Shown here piece after piece: positions 34,587 through 43,526 of a stretch of DNA of 62,857 bases; positions within the stretch are counted from its first letter, which is position 1, and each line of letters opens with the position of its first letter. The notes under the pieces are model-generated. The model was not told where the DNA came from, did not search any database, and saw only the letters and a list, made by a program, of their open reading frames with translations. Made by a program: the position numbers and the translations under genes. The stretch lies in assembly GCA_903846015.1 (NCBI GenBank), contig CAIMZS010000503.1, positions 1-62,857 of the forward strand, given 5' to 3'. The DNA is from an uncultured Anaerolineae bacterium. GTDB lineage: Bacteria > Chloroflexota > Anaerolineae > Anaerolineales > Villigracilaceae.

Positions 34587-35515
34587 AAAATACCCTCTGC
34601 GGCCTGTGTCATTGCTTTGAGATACAACATTTCGAGTGTTCGGGGTACTTCCTGAACGGACACCACTGGGATTTGTGATTTAAATAACTGCTGAAGAATT
34701 AAAGGGTTTGCCAGGAATGGATTCTCCACACGGAACAGGAATCCATCTTCCCGGGTTTTCAGTATGGTTACTCCGTCAGGCAGCTGCAGCATATTGAGGG
34801 TATATTGGCCTGCCAGCCTTATATCATATTCTGCTGGCCCAAGTAATTTAATTCGTAATTCTTCCAGCGTGCCCATCAGTAAAATGCGCCCATGGTAAAT
34901 AATAGCAATCTTATCAGCCAGCATTTCGGCTTCAACCAGGTTATGTGTGCAGATGATGATCGCCCGCTGTGATGATCGCAGCCGCGCGATCTCAAGACGT
35001 ACCAATTGGGCGCTTTCTGGGTCCATTGCTGATGTGGGTTCGTCCAGCAGTAACACAGGCGGTTCATGGATGAGTGCGCGCGCCAGTGCCAGTTTTTGGC
35101 GCATCCCTTTTGAATATTCGCCTGATCTTCGGTACCCGGCCTGGGCCAGCCCGAAGTATTCAAGGAGTTCCTTGGCTCGTCTTTCACGGCGCTCTTTATC
35201 GAGGCTGTAAACTTGCCCAAAGAAGTCGAGATATTCATACCCGGTCATTCGACCGTACAATCCGTGCATTTCGGTCAGCACGCCCACGGATGAACGTACT
35301 TCTGCAGGATTTTTTACAGTATCAAATCCAGCGACTTTGGCCCATCCGCGCGTCGGGGCCAGTACCGAAGTAAGCATGCGTACCGTAGTGGTTTTACCAG
35401 CCCCGTTTTGTCCAAGCAGAGCCAAAATCTCTCCCGGCTGAATGTTAAAGGTTATGCCTTCCACGGCTTTGAATGAATCAAAATGTTTGGTCAGGTCTTC
35501 ACACTGGATCATCAA
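34583..35515 (-). CDS. ABC transporter ATP-binding protein, exporter type
   Basis: A 310-residue ATPase. Walker A LLGQNGAGKTTTVRM is near residues 33-47, the Q-loop ESSVGVLTEMHGLYGRMT follows, the signature is SGEYSKGMRQKLALARAL (an SKG variant instead of SGG), and Walker B is VLLLDEPTSAMD. The C-terminal ~80 residues form an extra domain seen in NatA/CcmA-type exporters. It powers the ABC-2/SpoIIM permease, with which it overlaps by 4 bases. Substrate unknown. It is the first gene of the 30.2-35.5 kb run. Confidence 0.93.
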   Translation of the reverse strand: MMIQCEDLTKHFDSFKAVEGITFNIQPGEILALLGQNGAGKTTTVRMLTSVLAPTRGWAKVAGFDTVKNPAEVRSSVGVLTEMHGLYGRMTGYEYLDFFGQVYSLDKERRERRAKELLEYFGLAQAGYRRSGEYSKGMRQKLALARALIHEPPVLLLDEPTSAMDPESAQLVRLEIARLRSSQRAIIICTHNLVEAEMLADKIAIIYHGRILLMGTLEELRIKLLGPAEYDIRLAGQYTLNMLQLPDGVTILKTREDGFLFRVENPFLANPLILQQLFKSQIPVVSVQEVPRTLEMLYLKAMTQAAEGIL

Positions 35516-35570
35516 TCTACCTTTACGAAGTACGCATTCATTGGCGCAATAGCGCTGTATGGCGAATAAT

Positions 35571-36395
35571 TTAAACTACATTGTTGGTTTGGCGGTGTCG
35601 CAAGAATAGTACCAATGCTGCAGCCACGGCTACAATCGCCATAAAAGTTTGGTTGGCGTTGAATCCACCCAACTGCGAAGCGTCCAGACGCAGGAAATCA
35701 AGTAGAAAACGCCCGGTTGGATAAGTGATTAAATAGACCAGGAACACATCCCCGGTTTTTAGTCTGCCAGAAAAATGGCGTGTAATCCATATCAACAAAG
35801 CCATGTTGGCCAGGTTCCACAATGATTCGTACAAGAACAACGGATGGTAATATTCTGAATCAATATAGCCGGGCAGGCGGTGTGTTGGCTCGATAAAAAT
35901 TTTCCACGGTAGGTTGGTTGGCGCGCCGTATAGTTCCTGATTGAAGTAATTTCCCCAGCGTCCAACGGCTTGACCCAATGCCAGGCCTGGCACCGCAATA
36001 TCAGTCCATTCGATAAAATTAAGTTTATGTTGTCGGGTGAAGAAGAACAAAGCCACCATTCCTCCGATCACCGCACCGGGAATGCCCAGCCCGCCTCGGC
36101 GGACATTAATCAAATCCAGCGGGTGGGTCAGGTAAAACATGGTGTCGATTCCTTCGGCGATTAGTGAAGGTGATGGTGTGAAGACGTGCCACAGGCGAGC
36201 TCCAATGATGCCGCCGACGATCAACCAGACCAGCAGGTCCCATACGATCTCGGCATCATGTCCGCGGCGGGCTGCTTCTTTATATGCCAGCCAACCGCCC
36301 AGCATTGCGCCGCTCATCAATATGATCCCGTAATAGTAGATTGTAAATTCCTGCCCCCAATAAATAAAATGGATGCCATCAAAAGCAAATTGCAT
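35571..36395 (-). CDS. lgt: Prolipoprotein diacylglyceryl transferase
   Basis: A 274-residue inner-membrane enzyme with seven spans that transfers diacylglycerol from phosphatidylglycerol to the lipobox Cys of prelipoproteins. RRGGLGIPGAVIGG is the family centre; here RR replaces the more usual HEGG-type start. GQAVGRWGNYFNQE and HPLFLYESLWN are also standard. The length is normal. It serves the lipoproteins seen in this window (3172 and 49879). It follows a CDP-alcohol phosphatidyltransferase by 18 bases, both acting on phospholipid. Confidence 0.94.
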   Translation of the reverse strand: MQFAFDGIHFIYWGQEFTIYYYGIILMSGAMLGGWLAYKEAARRGHDAEIVWDLLVWLIVGGIIGARLWHVFTPSPSLIAEGIDTMFYLTHPLDLINVRRGGLGIPGAVIGGMVALFFFTRQHKLNFIEWTDIAVPGLALGQAVGRWGNYFNQELYGAPTNLPWKIFIEPTHRLPGYIDSEYYHPLFLYESLWNLANMALLIWITRHFSGRLKTGDVFLVYLITYPTGRFLLDFLRLDASQLGGFNANQTFMAIVAVAAALVLFLRHRQTNNVV

Positions 36396-36413
36396 TTTGG
36401 ATTTCTCCGAAAG

Positions 36414-37031
36414 CTAAGCTGGTTTTCTGGCTTGTTGGCGAACTTTCCAGAAGCGTTGCAAGGCTGTGATATTGGCAAGGATTGCCACAATCCAGATAGC
36501 ATAGATTGGAAGGTTTAGCAGCAGCAAAGGCGCGATCACCAGATAGCGCTCCATGCGTGTAAGTATTCCCACATTGGCGTCAAATTTAAGCGAATCAGCA
36601 CGCGCTTTGACGTAGGATACGAGTACTGAACCTGCGGCTGCAGCATAAACTACCACAGTGGAAATGTGATCGTTGTTTGTTGTGAACCAGTACAGTAATC
36701 CCCCCAGAATGAATAATTCTGAGTAGCGATCAGTTACCGAATCAACGAAAGCGCCAAATTCATTGGCTTCGCCCCGTAAACGAGCCATGGTACCATCCAG
36801 CGCATCGAATGGAGTACAGATCAGCATGAATAAACCCCCTAAAGGCATGTTGCCTTTTGCCAGGAACCATGCTCCTACCATGTTGCCCAGCAAACCAAGC
36901 ATGGTCATCATATTGGGGGTTACGCCAATTCTGTTAAAAAATGCGCCGATCGGGTCAAGCACACCTTTAAACCAGATTCGCATATAATCTGTAAAAGTTT
37001 TTGTTTTCAATTTTTCCGCGGTTTTTTCCAT
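36414..37031 (-). CDS. CDP-alcohol phosphatidyltransferase
   Basis: A 205-residue membrane enzyme making a phospholipid from CDP-diacylglycerol and an alcohol. The full signature D-G-x2-A-R-x8-G-x3-D-x3-D is seen in DGTMARLRGEANEFGAFVDSVTD. Four to five further spans are visible. The phosphoacceptor (glycerol phosphate, inositol phosphate or another) cannot be told. The ATG at 37031, with an AAGGA site, is preferred over a TTG at 37085, whose extra residues are not family-like. It precedes lgt, which uses phosphatidylglycerol. Confidence 0.88.
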   Translation of the reverse strand: MEKTAEKLKTKTFTDYMRIWFKGVLDPIGAFFNRIGVTPNMMTMLGLLGNMVGAWFLAKGNMPLGGLFMLICTPFDALDGTMARLRGEANEFGAFVDSVTDRYSELFILGGLLYWFTTNNDHISTVVVYAAAAGSVLVSYVKARADSLKFDANVGILTRMERYLVIAPLLLLNLPIYAIWIVAILANITALQRFWKVRQQARKPA

Positions 37032-37130
37032 TCCGATAAAAATCCTTTCTTGATTTGCGGATGTTCTCGAAAGATTGTCCTTCAAATATGAAAGGATGTC
37101 AATCTTAAATATAGTTGGTGGATTGTACTT

Positions 37131-39332
37131 CTAATCATCAAGTTCGTCAGGTACTCCACCTTCGCTGCCCTCAACCAAAACGTCACGTTCCCGTCCGCCG
37201 CCCTGGGATGGTCCCACTATACCCATCACCTCAAGCTGGTCGAGCAGGCGAGCAGCGCGCGGGTATCCAATTTTCAATTTCCGTTGCAGCAGCGATGCGC
37301 TGGCTCGTTGTGATGACCGCACAACCTCAATCGCTTGATCAACCAGAGAATCGTCACTATCCTCATCTGGTTCGGTCAGCAGTGCTTCCCAGGGTGGCGG
37401 TGTGTTTGCAGATGTGGAAATTTTCTGCCAAAAAGCGATAATGCGTTCAATTTCCTGGTCCGTCACCCAAACACCCTGGGCGCGCATTGGGCTGCCGACT
37501 TCTGGATTAAGGAAGAGCATATCTCCGCGCCCTAACAAGGATTCTGCGCCGGTACTATCCAGAATGACGCGACTGTCAATTCCAGATGCCACCGAAAAAG
37601 CCAGGCGTGCCGGGAAGTTTGCCTTGATCAACCCGGTAACAACATCCGTACTTGGTCGCTGAGTGGCGACAATAAGATGAATACCGGTGGCGCGCGCCAT
37701 CTGTGCCAGCCGGACAAGGTTATGTTCCGTTTGGTCAGGGGCCGACATCATTAAATCGGCAAGTTCATCGATGATTACCACGATACGTGGGATGGTAGTT
37801 TTAGCTTTTCGGTTGTAGCTTGCGATGTCTCGGGCGTGGACTTCTTCGAGCAGGCGGTAGCGGTGTTCCATTTCCACCACCAGCCAACGTAAGACGCCCA
37901 AAATACGTTGGGTATCCGTTTCAACTTTGCCTAATAAATGGGGAAGGCCATTGAAACGTAGAAGCTCCACCATTTTGGCATCAATCATCACCATCCGCAT
38001 ATCTTCTGGGGTGTTATTCATTGCCAGACACGCCGCAATTGCAGCGATACAAACCGATTTGCCCGAGCCGGTTTGACCCGCAACAAGCATATGGGGCATA
38101 CGGCCCAGGTCTGCCACCAGGGGTTGACCAGAGACATCGCGCCCCAAAGCAAGGGCTAGCGGGGCTGTGATCTTGCTGAATGCTTCGGTCTCCAGGATGG
38201 GTCGCAGACGCACCAGAGACGAATGTTGGTTGGGAACCTCAATACCAACGTATGAGCGCCCGGGTACAGGCGCTTCAATGCGCAGGCGTTGCGCAGAAAG
38301 TGCCAGAGCCAGGTCCTTTTGTAGTGCGGCGATCTGTGCCACACGAACTTTCATCTGTTGGGCATCCGGCTCGTTACTGCCGGGTTTCTTGATAAAACCA
38401 GGTTGAACCGCGAATTGTGTTACTGTAGGGCCAATTCGAAAACCCACAACGCGTGCGGGAATGCCAAATTCAGAAAGTGTTTTTTCGATCAATCCGGCTG
38501 TAGAGTTGATATGACGTTCGTCCGGACGGGCGGATTGTTCGCCCATCAGCATACTGAATGGTGGTAGGAGCGCGCTGCGAGGTTGCGGGGTGGCTGGTTT
38601 TTCATCCAAAGCTTCGGGCACTTTGAAATTTTTCCGGAATTCAGGCGGCAGGGGCGGGGCTGCCTTTTTTTGCACACTTGGTGGGTTTTCTACAATCGGT
38701 TCTACAAGCGGGTGGATCGAAGTTTCCGTTTGATTCTGCGGGGTTTCCGCTGCCGAGCCTGGTAAATCTCCAGCGATTCTCAATAGGACTTTTTCAAGTT
38801 TTGGTAAAAAATCAAAACCTATCAAGAGAAAGATCATCAGGCCAATAACAACCAGCACATTTCGCCAGGTGTCATTTGGCAAACTTTTGCTGAGCAATTG
38901 TGCCAGAGACCAACCGATGTAGCCGCCATCGAGACCCGCTTCGGCGCGTTCTATCGATGTTCCGCCTATGATGGCGAACAGCATCAATGCAAAAAAGGTC
39001 GCAATTTCAAGAGCTATCACCCGTCCCCAACGTACGTTTTCATCGCGTTGGGCCCGTTTGCGTAGAAGCATCAGGCCACTCAGCCCTGAACCAACTACGA
39101 CAAATAGGGAACCATAGCCCATCCATCTCCACAAAGTTAATGCCCAGGGGGTCAGCAGAGAACCGCCAGTCAAGCCAAGCAGGGCCAGCAGGGTCATTAA
39201 TGCAAATGCGAAAAGTAGCACTCCTCCGGTGTCGAAGGAGAATCGTCCAAAATGATCTTGGGCCCGTTGCGCCCAGTCGACAAAATCGGGGCGAGATGGC
39301 TGTTCGGCATGGTATTGGCGTTTGTCGGGCAT
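37131..39332 (-). CDS. ftsK: DNA translocase FtsK/SpoIIIE
   Basis: A 733-residue translocase that clears DNA from the closing septum. Four membrane spans occupy about residues 30-185, a Pro-rich linker follows, then the motor: Walker A VAGQTGSGKSVCIAA near 415-430, Walker B IVVIIDELADLMM, and the arginine region ATQRPSTDVVTGLIKANFPAR. The C-terminal gamma winged helix (QAIEVVRSSQRASASLLQRKLKIGYPRAARL) that reads orienting sequences is present. The protein is short compared with E. coli FtsK, close to SpoIIIE. Its start overlaps the S1 gene by one base (TAATG). About 100 bases separate it from the next gene. Confidence 0.95.
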   Translation of the reverse strand: MPDKRQYHAEQPSRPDFVDWAQRAQDHFGRFSFDTGGVLLFAFALMTLLALLGLTGGSLLTPWALTLWRWMGYGSLFVVVGSGLSGLMLLRKRAQRDENVRWGRVIALEIATFFALMLFAIIGGTSIERAEAGLDGGYIGWSLAQLLSKSLPNDTWRNVLVVIGLMIFLLIGFDFLPKLEKVLLRIAGDLPGSAAETPQNQTETSIHPLVEPIVENPPSVQKKAAPPLPPEFRKNFKVPEALDEKPATPQPRSALLPPFSMLMGEQSARPDERHINSTAGLIEKTLSEFGIPARVVGFRIGPTVTQFAVQPGFIKKPGSNEPDAQQMKVRVAQIAALQKDLALALSAQRLRIEAPVPGRSYVGIEVPNQHSSLVRLRPILETEAFSKITAPLALALGRDVSGQPLVADLGRMPHMLVAGQTGSGKSVCIAAIAACLAMNNTPEDMRMVMIDAKMVELLRFNGLPHLLGKVETDTQRILGVLRWLVVEMEHRYRLLEEVHARDIASYNRKAKTTIPRIVVIIDELADLMMSAPDQTEHNLVRLAQMARATGIHLIVATQRPSTDVVTGLIKANFPARLAFSVASGIDSRVILDSTGAESLLGRGDMLFLNPEVGSPMRAQGVWVTDQEIERIIAFWQKISTSANTPPPWEALLTEPDEDSDDSLVDQAIEVVRSSQRASASLLQRKLKIGYPRAARLLDQLEVMGIVGPSQGGGRERDVLVEGSEGGVPDELDD

Positions 39333-40312
39333 TACTTGCCGCCATCCAGCTTCAGGCTTAAGCCCAATCTCTGATGTTGTGGATCCATATGCAAGATACG
39401 AACATTGATTTTTTGCCCTTCTCGATAGGAATCACGCACCGTTTCTCCATCCAGGTTTATCTCAGAAACATGTACGAGCCCCTCAAGACCTTCTTCCAGC
39501 CTAGCGAAAACGCCGAAAGAAACGACGCTTGTGACGGTGGCAGGAACAATATCGTTGGCAGAGTAATGTGTACCAACAAATTCCCACGGGTTTACTTGTA
39601 AACGCTTTAGGCTGAGCGCAATTCGACAACGTTCTGGCAGGATGTCGATCACTTGAACTTCAATCTTCTGACCCAATTGCAGAACATGCGATGGATGCAC
39701 CACCCGGCCCCAGGATAATTCGGAAATGTGGATAAGACCCTCAACACCTCCAAGATCGATGAATGCGCCAAAGTCAGTGATGTTGGTCACCTCACCGCTG
39801 ACAACTTCACCCTGGCGTAGGCTCGAAAATAATTCGGTACGGCGCCCGGCATCTGCGCGGGCGGCTCGTTCTGAAAAGACAACCCGACCTTCTTCTGGTA
39901 CACATTCAATAACCTTTAAACGTAAGTCCTTACCAATATAGGTTGCTAGAAAACTGTCGCGCTCCACATCTGTTTGACAGGTCATGTCCACCAGGTGCGA
40001 GTAGGGCACAAATCCGTGCAGCAGCTCGCCTTCGACAAGTAAACCACCGCGATTGTAACCGGTTACTGACAGGCTAATGATTTGATCCTGTTTGTAGATC
40101 ATTTCTGCGTAATCCCAATCAGGTGGCGCTAATTCGATTTCTTGTTCCTGTTTGAGGAATGACTTGGTTGTGACAGGTGGTGTCGGAACTGGAATACGTG
40201 TACGATGTGTGCTCGAAAAACGTTCTTCATCTGCAAGCACAGATTCCCACCAGCCCTCATCGTGGTTTTCGTTGGGTATTCCGGTAGTACGGGGTTTGTT
40301 GGTGATTACCAT
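39332..40312 (-). CDS. S1-domain RNA-binding protein
   Basis: A 326-residue protein with three to four S1 repeats. The first, from about residue 75 (SLSVTGYNRGGLLVEGELLHGFVPYS), is degenerate. The second (EVVSGEVTNITDFGAFIDLGG) and third (IVPATVTSVVSFGVFARLEEG) are clear. It resembles a short ribosomal protein S1 of Gram-positive type. It would bind mRNA leaders. The N-terminal 70 residues are acidic and unique. It lies between the receptor and ftsK with TAATG overlaps at both ends, so the three proteins are coordinately made. Confidence 0.88.
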   Translation of the reverse strand: MVITNKPRTTGIPNENHDEGWWESVLADEERFSSTHRTRIPVPTPPVTTKSFLKQEQEIELAPPDWDYAEMIYKQDQIISLSVTGYNRGGLLVEGELLHGFVPYSHLVDMTCQTDVERDSFLATYIGKDLRLKVIECVPEEGRVVFSERAARADAGRRTELFSSLRQGEVVSGEVTNITDFGAFIDLGGVEGLIHISELSWGRVVHPSHVLQLGQKIEVQVIDILPERCRIALSLKRLQVNPWEFVGTHYSANDIVPATVTSVVSFGVFARLEEGLEGLVHVSEINLDGETVRDSYREGQKINVRILHMDPQHQRLGLSLKLDGGK

Positions 40313-42252
40313 TAATCAGCCTCCTTCAGGGAGTTTAAGTTGGTTTCCATTTCAAGAATTGCTTTTGATACCGCTTCAACAGCTACTCGTTGTTTGCGAT
40401 ACAGATCAGCTTCAGACATGGCTAGCCTGCTTGCCACTTCACGGACCTTACGGCCTTCGATGAATTTCAGATCAAGAATGTTATATAAGATCCACTCGCT
40501 GGTGAAACGACGTTCTCCCTCCGGGCGTATCTGGTCGACGGCTTTTTTTAATATGGCGCGCAGGGCGTTAGGCATGTTCCCGTCGAAATCGTTTCTGGCG
40601 GTTTCTTGAATAACGCGTAGTTTCATTAAAGGTGATTCTGTTAGTTTTGGCCCGCCCCAATAATGGTTAAGGGCTTCTCGAACCCATTCAGCAATATTGG
40701 AATCGGGTATGATTTCTTCACTTAGAGCGGTATTGCTATCATAACGGCCTAAAGCGCGTATCCGTTGGATCATCTCAACTTGAGGTTCGATCTCTTCCAG
40801 CGAACGGAAAACACGTTGCTGAAGTAGGCGGTCTTCCAATGCCAGCGCAGCGCGGTCAGCCAATAACCACAAAGCCTGGCGTTGGTCGGGCTCCAACGGT
40901 TGGGGCGACTGACGAGCCACACCCAACAACCCTAACAGCGGTGGAACCTGATCCAAATCCATTTTTGCCGTACGCCTGCTCCTTAATGGCAGTATCCAGG
41001 TATCATTCCATAGAAATTCGTTACGACCATCTTCCTTGATTTCTTCGAGTGTTTTGGATAAATGATCTTTTTCTAAAAACGGCCTCCCGGCGTTGATTAA
41101 CATTGTCAATCCACTTTCATCCAGGGCTGCCACAAATGCTGAAGGCGATTGCATATGATCGCGTACGGCAGCCAGGATGGCTTCCAGAAATTGATGCAGA
41201 TCGCCTTGCGTGAGCAAACGTTCGTCAATATTTTGTAGCAACATTAACTCTGTTCGATCAGTCCCGAGGAAGAAAGCGCGTTCCCACAAGGGGGCCAAAA
41301 TTGTTATGGCGTGTTCAGTAATCAACACCGTTGCGGCCATGCTAACAGGTACAAAGGCGTTGTAAGTCAATCCGAAAAATTCGCCGCCGCGCCTTACCAG
41401 GGTCAACACCGCCAGCGCCAGTGAAGCTGTCACGGGTCCGCGCATGATCCATTTGAACAAACGACTCTTGACCACGCGATCTGGCCAGGCAACGCCAAAA
41501 AAGGCTACTGCGTATGCCATTACAATAATAAATATTGCTACGATGATATTGATGACGGTTGCTGTGCTCCAAAAGATTAGCGGGTAGTGCGCAGCAAAGG
41601 TTGAGCCAAAGGATAAATAAGGATAAGAACCGAGTGCAGGGGCGGTAGCGCCAGCCATAAGATAGAGCATACGCCTTCGGCCAGAGCGTGTTAACATGCG
41701 TGAGAAAGCGCGTAAAAAGTTGATGCCTGCCAAAAGCATGGTCAATAAGTAATACAGCGTAAATAAGGTAGTCCAGATGGTGCGCTGGAGGTGCGGTGCA
41801 GGCTCGGCGTTTACCAGCAGCGGTCCAACCAGTTGCCCAAGTGCGAGCAATACAAGGAACATTGTAGATATCGTGTACGTTCCGCCTACAATAAAACGAC
41901 GTCGGCCTCGAGATGGACGCCCAGCTGTCACAAGCAGTGCATCTGAAAGGTGCAAATAGGATGCAGGTAGAAAAACAAGTCCCACCCACTGTAGCCTTTG
42001 AAACAAATCAACCAGTTCTTGGGTCTGTACAGTGCTTTGAATGGCTTCGCAAGTAAAAATAACTACTACTGAAACCAATATGATGGCAAAAGATCGTGCA
42101 ACCCGGTCCCGTAAATTGAAAGTCAGCGCATAAATAAACAAAGAGAAGGCGGTGATTGCGATCCCCGCCGTGAGAATTTGGTTTACAGTTTTTATCCCCG
42201 CTAGAAGGCCATCTACCCAACCGGTAAGCATTGAAAACCTTCCACTATCCAC
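40312..42252 (-). CDS. 7TM-GAF receptor with C-terminal helix-turn-helix
   Basis: A 646-residue protein with seven or eight membrane spans in the first 330 residues (histidine-kinase N-terminal 7TM style), then a GAF-like domain (about 335-480; ELMLLQNIDERLLTQGDLHQFL and LWLLADRAALALEDRLLQQRV). No kinase H-box or ATPase domain follows. Instead the C-terminal ~130 residues are helical and end in a likely HTH (GRKVREVASRLAMSEADLYRKQRVAVEAV). This looks like a membrane-bound one-component regulator, though target DNA and signal are unknown. Its stop overlaps the S1 start (TAATG). Confidence 0.7.
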   Translation of the reverse strand: MDSGRFSMLTGWVDGLLAGIKTVNQILTAGIAITAFSLFIYALTFNLRDRVARSFAIILVSVVVIFTCEAIQSTVQTQELVDLFQRLQWVGLVFLPASYLHLSDALLVTAGRPSRGRRRFIVGGTYTISTMFLVLLALGQLVGPLLVNAEPAPHLQRTIWTTLFTLYYLLTMLLAGINFLRAFSRMLTRSGRRRMLYLMAGATAPALGSYPYLSFGSTFAAHYPLIFWSTATVINIIVAIFIIVMAYAVAFFGVAWPDRVVKSRLFKWIMRGPVTASLALAVLTLVRRGGEFFGLTYNAFVPVSMAATVLITEHAITILAPLWERAFFLGTDRTELMLLQNIDERLLTQGDLHQFLEAILAAVRDHMQSPSAFVAALDESGLTMLINAGRPFLEKDHLSKTLEEIKEDGRNEFLWNDTWILPLRSRRTAKMDLDQVPPLLGLLGVARQSPQPLEPDQRQALWLLADRAALALEDRLLQQRVFRSLEEIEPQVEMIQRIRALGRYDSNTALSEEIIPDSNIAEWVREALNHYWGGPKLTESPLMKLRVIQETARNDFDGNMPNALRAILKKAVDQIRPEGERRFTSEWILYNILDLKFIEGRKVREVASRLAMSEADLYRKQRVAVEAVSKAILEMETNLNSLKEAD

Positions 42253-42286
42253 GGATAAGACGCTAAAGGGCGCCGATTATTTCGCA

Positions 42287-42829
42287 CTAGAGTGAGCGCG
42301 CAAAAAATAGAGCTACATCTCGCGTGGCATAATGTTGGTCATTATACCCGCAGAATTCGAACCCCAGCTTTTGGACCATACGGATGGCTGGCGCGTTTTT
42401 GGACTGTACTTCGATGATTGCCTTGCGCAAGCCTCGTTGGAGTCCCCAGGCTTCCGCTGCGCCAATTAATTTGCGGGCCAGTCCCTTCCCGCGCATTGGC
42501 TTGCCGACGACCACATCGGTGATCCAAACTACATGTGGCACAATTTCATCTGTAAATCGAATATAAGCGACCGCCTCCATGCCCTTCATGGTGCTAAACA
42601 TGGGTCTTAAATGCCATGTATCGGGTAGTTCCTTGGCGGTTCGTGGGTGTTCGAGCCGTACAGTGCGCGGTAATCGCACTTCGCGCAGCATTACCTCTAC
42701 CTGTCCGGATTCACGGTGTAGATCTAGTTGCCAAACGTAATCTGTGTCGATCGTATGATCCAATGCAGAAAGACGAGCCAGATCTGTGGAAACGGTATTA
42801 CGGATTTCGAATTCGCTCATAGTCATCAT
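42287..42829 (-). CDS. GNAT-family N-acetyltransferase
   Basis: An acetyl-CoA-dependent transferase of the GNAT fold. The CoA-binding motif is VVGKPMRGKGLARKLIGAAE (R/Q-x-x-G-x-G/A form), followed by FYGQ-like IRMVQKLGFEFCGYNDQHY. The predicted acceptor is unknown. The ATG at 42829 overlaps the TGA of the upstream gene (ATGA), so this start is favoured over the ATG at 42820, giving 180 residues. It is coupled to the Ig-tailed membrane protein and lies 34 bases before the 7TM receptor. Confidence 0.85.
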   Translation of the reverse strand: MMTMSEFEIRNTVSTDLARLSALDHTIDTDYVWQLDLHRESGQVEVMLREVRLPRTVRLEHPRTAKELPDTWHLRPMFSTMKGMEAVAYIRFTDEIVPHVVWITDVVVGKPMRGKGLARKLIGAAEAWGLQRGLRKAIIEVQSKNAPAIRMVQKLGFEFCGYNDQHYATRDVALFFARSL

Positions 42830-43497
42830 GGGGTTTTTACACGTACTGGTACAATACACGCCGGCATCGACTTACCCAGGTTATCAGTCACAACCAGTCG
42901 TATCTGGTAATCGCCAGATACGAGTTGAGAAGTATCCCACACACCAAGCTCTCCATTGCGGACAATCTTATTTCCTGCTGCAATGGTTGCCCAGGTTTCA
43001 CTTCCCTGTGGGCTATATTCGTATTTAAAAAAGCCAAAATTCGGTACATCCACTGTGCCGGTCAGGATTATTTTACCAGTAACTTCACCGCCAGATTTGG
43101 GCGATGAGATCATAATCTGACCCGGGGTACATCCAACTGTTCCGACTGAAGCAATCGGGCTGCTAATCTGGGCGGTCATATCACTTGCTGAAAATGTTGC
43201 GGCAGGCGTTTCGAGCAAATTGGCGGTGGGTGTGAGTCTGAAGGTTGTCGCTGGTAAAAACGGTACAATAAAAGTTACAAGACAGAACTGGCTTAAACCA
43301 ATCATGATCAATAAGATAAAAAGCGCTCCTGATGCGCGCACTTTTTGAAAAGACAGTTCCTTTTCCAGCCCAAAAACCGCAGTGCGCCACTCCATCCAGG
43401 CTTTCCACAGTGAACGTGCGGCTAACGTCGCACCTGCTGCCAGAATTAGATAAACCAATACTTCAGATTGAACGAGAAATCGGAACAATGCATCCAC
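42826..43497 (-). CDS. Membrane protein with Ig-like C-terminal domain
   Basis: A 223-residue protein with two membrane spans (about 12-30 and 53-77) and an extracytoplasmic C-terminal beta domain of about 100 residues. That domain has the pattern IMISSPKSGGEVTGKIILTG, FFKYEYSPQGSETW, LGVWDTSQLVSGDYQIRLVV, common in surface and cell-wall proteins of this phylum. A similar module caps penicillin-binding proteins there. No catalytic motif. It overlaps the GNAT gene by 4 bases and follows purine nucleoside phosphorylase by about 30. Confidence 0.75.
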   Translation of the reverse strand: MDALFRFLVQSEVLVYLILAAGATLAARSLWKAWMEWRTAVFGLEKELSFQKVRASGALFILLIMIGLSQFCLVTFIVPFLPATTFRLTPTANLLETPAATFSASDMTAQISSPIASVGTVGCTPGQIMISSPKSGGEVTGKIILTGTVDVPNFGFFKYEYSPQGSETWATIAAGNKIVRNGELGVWDTSQLVSGDYQIRLVVTDNLGKSMPACIVPVRVKTP

Positions 43498-43526
43498 TAT
43501 TGATTCTCGAAAAATTGTTAAGGTTA

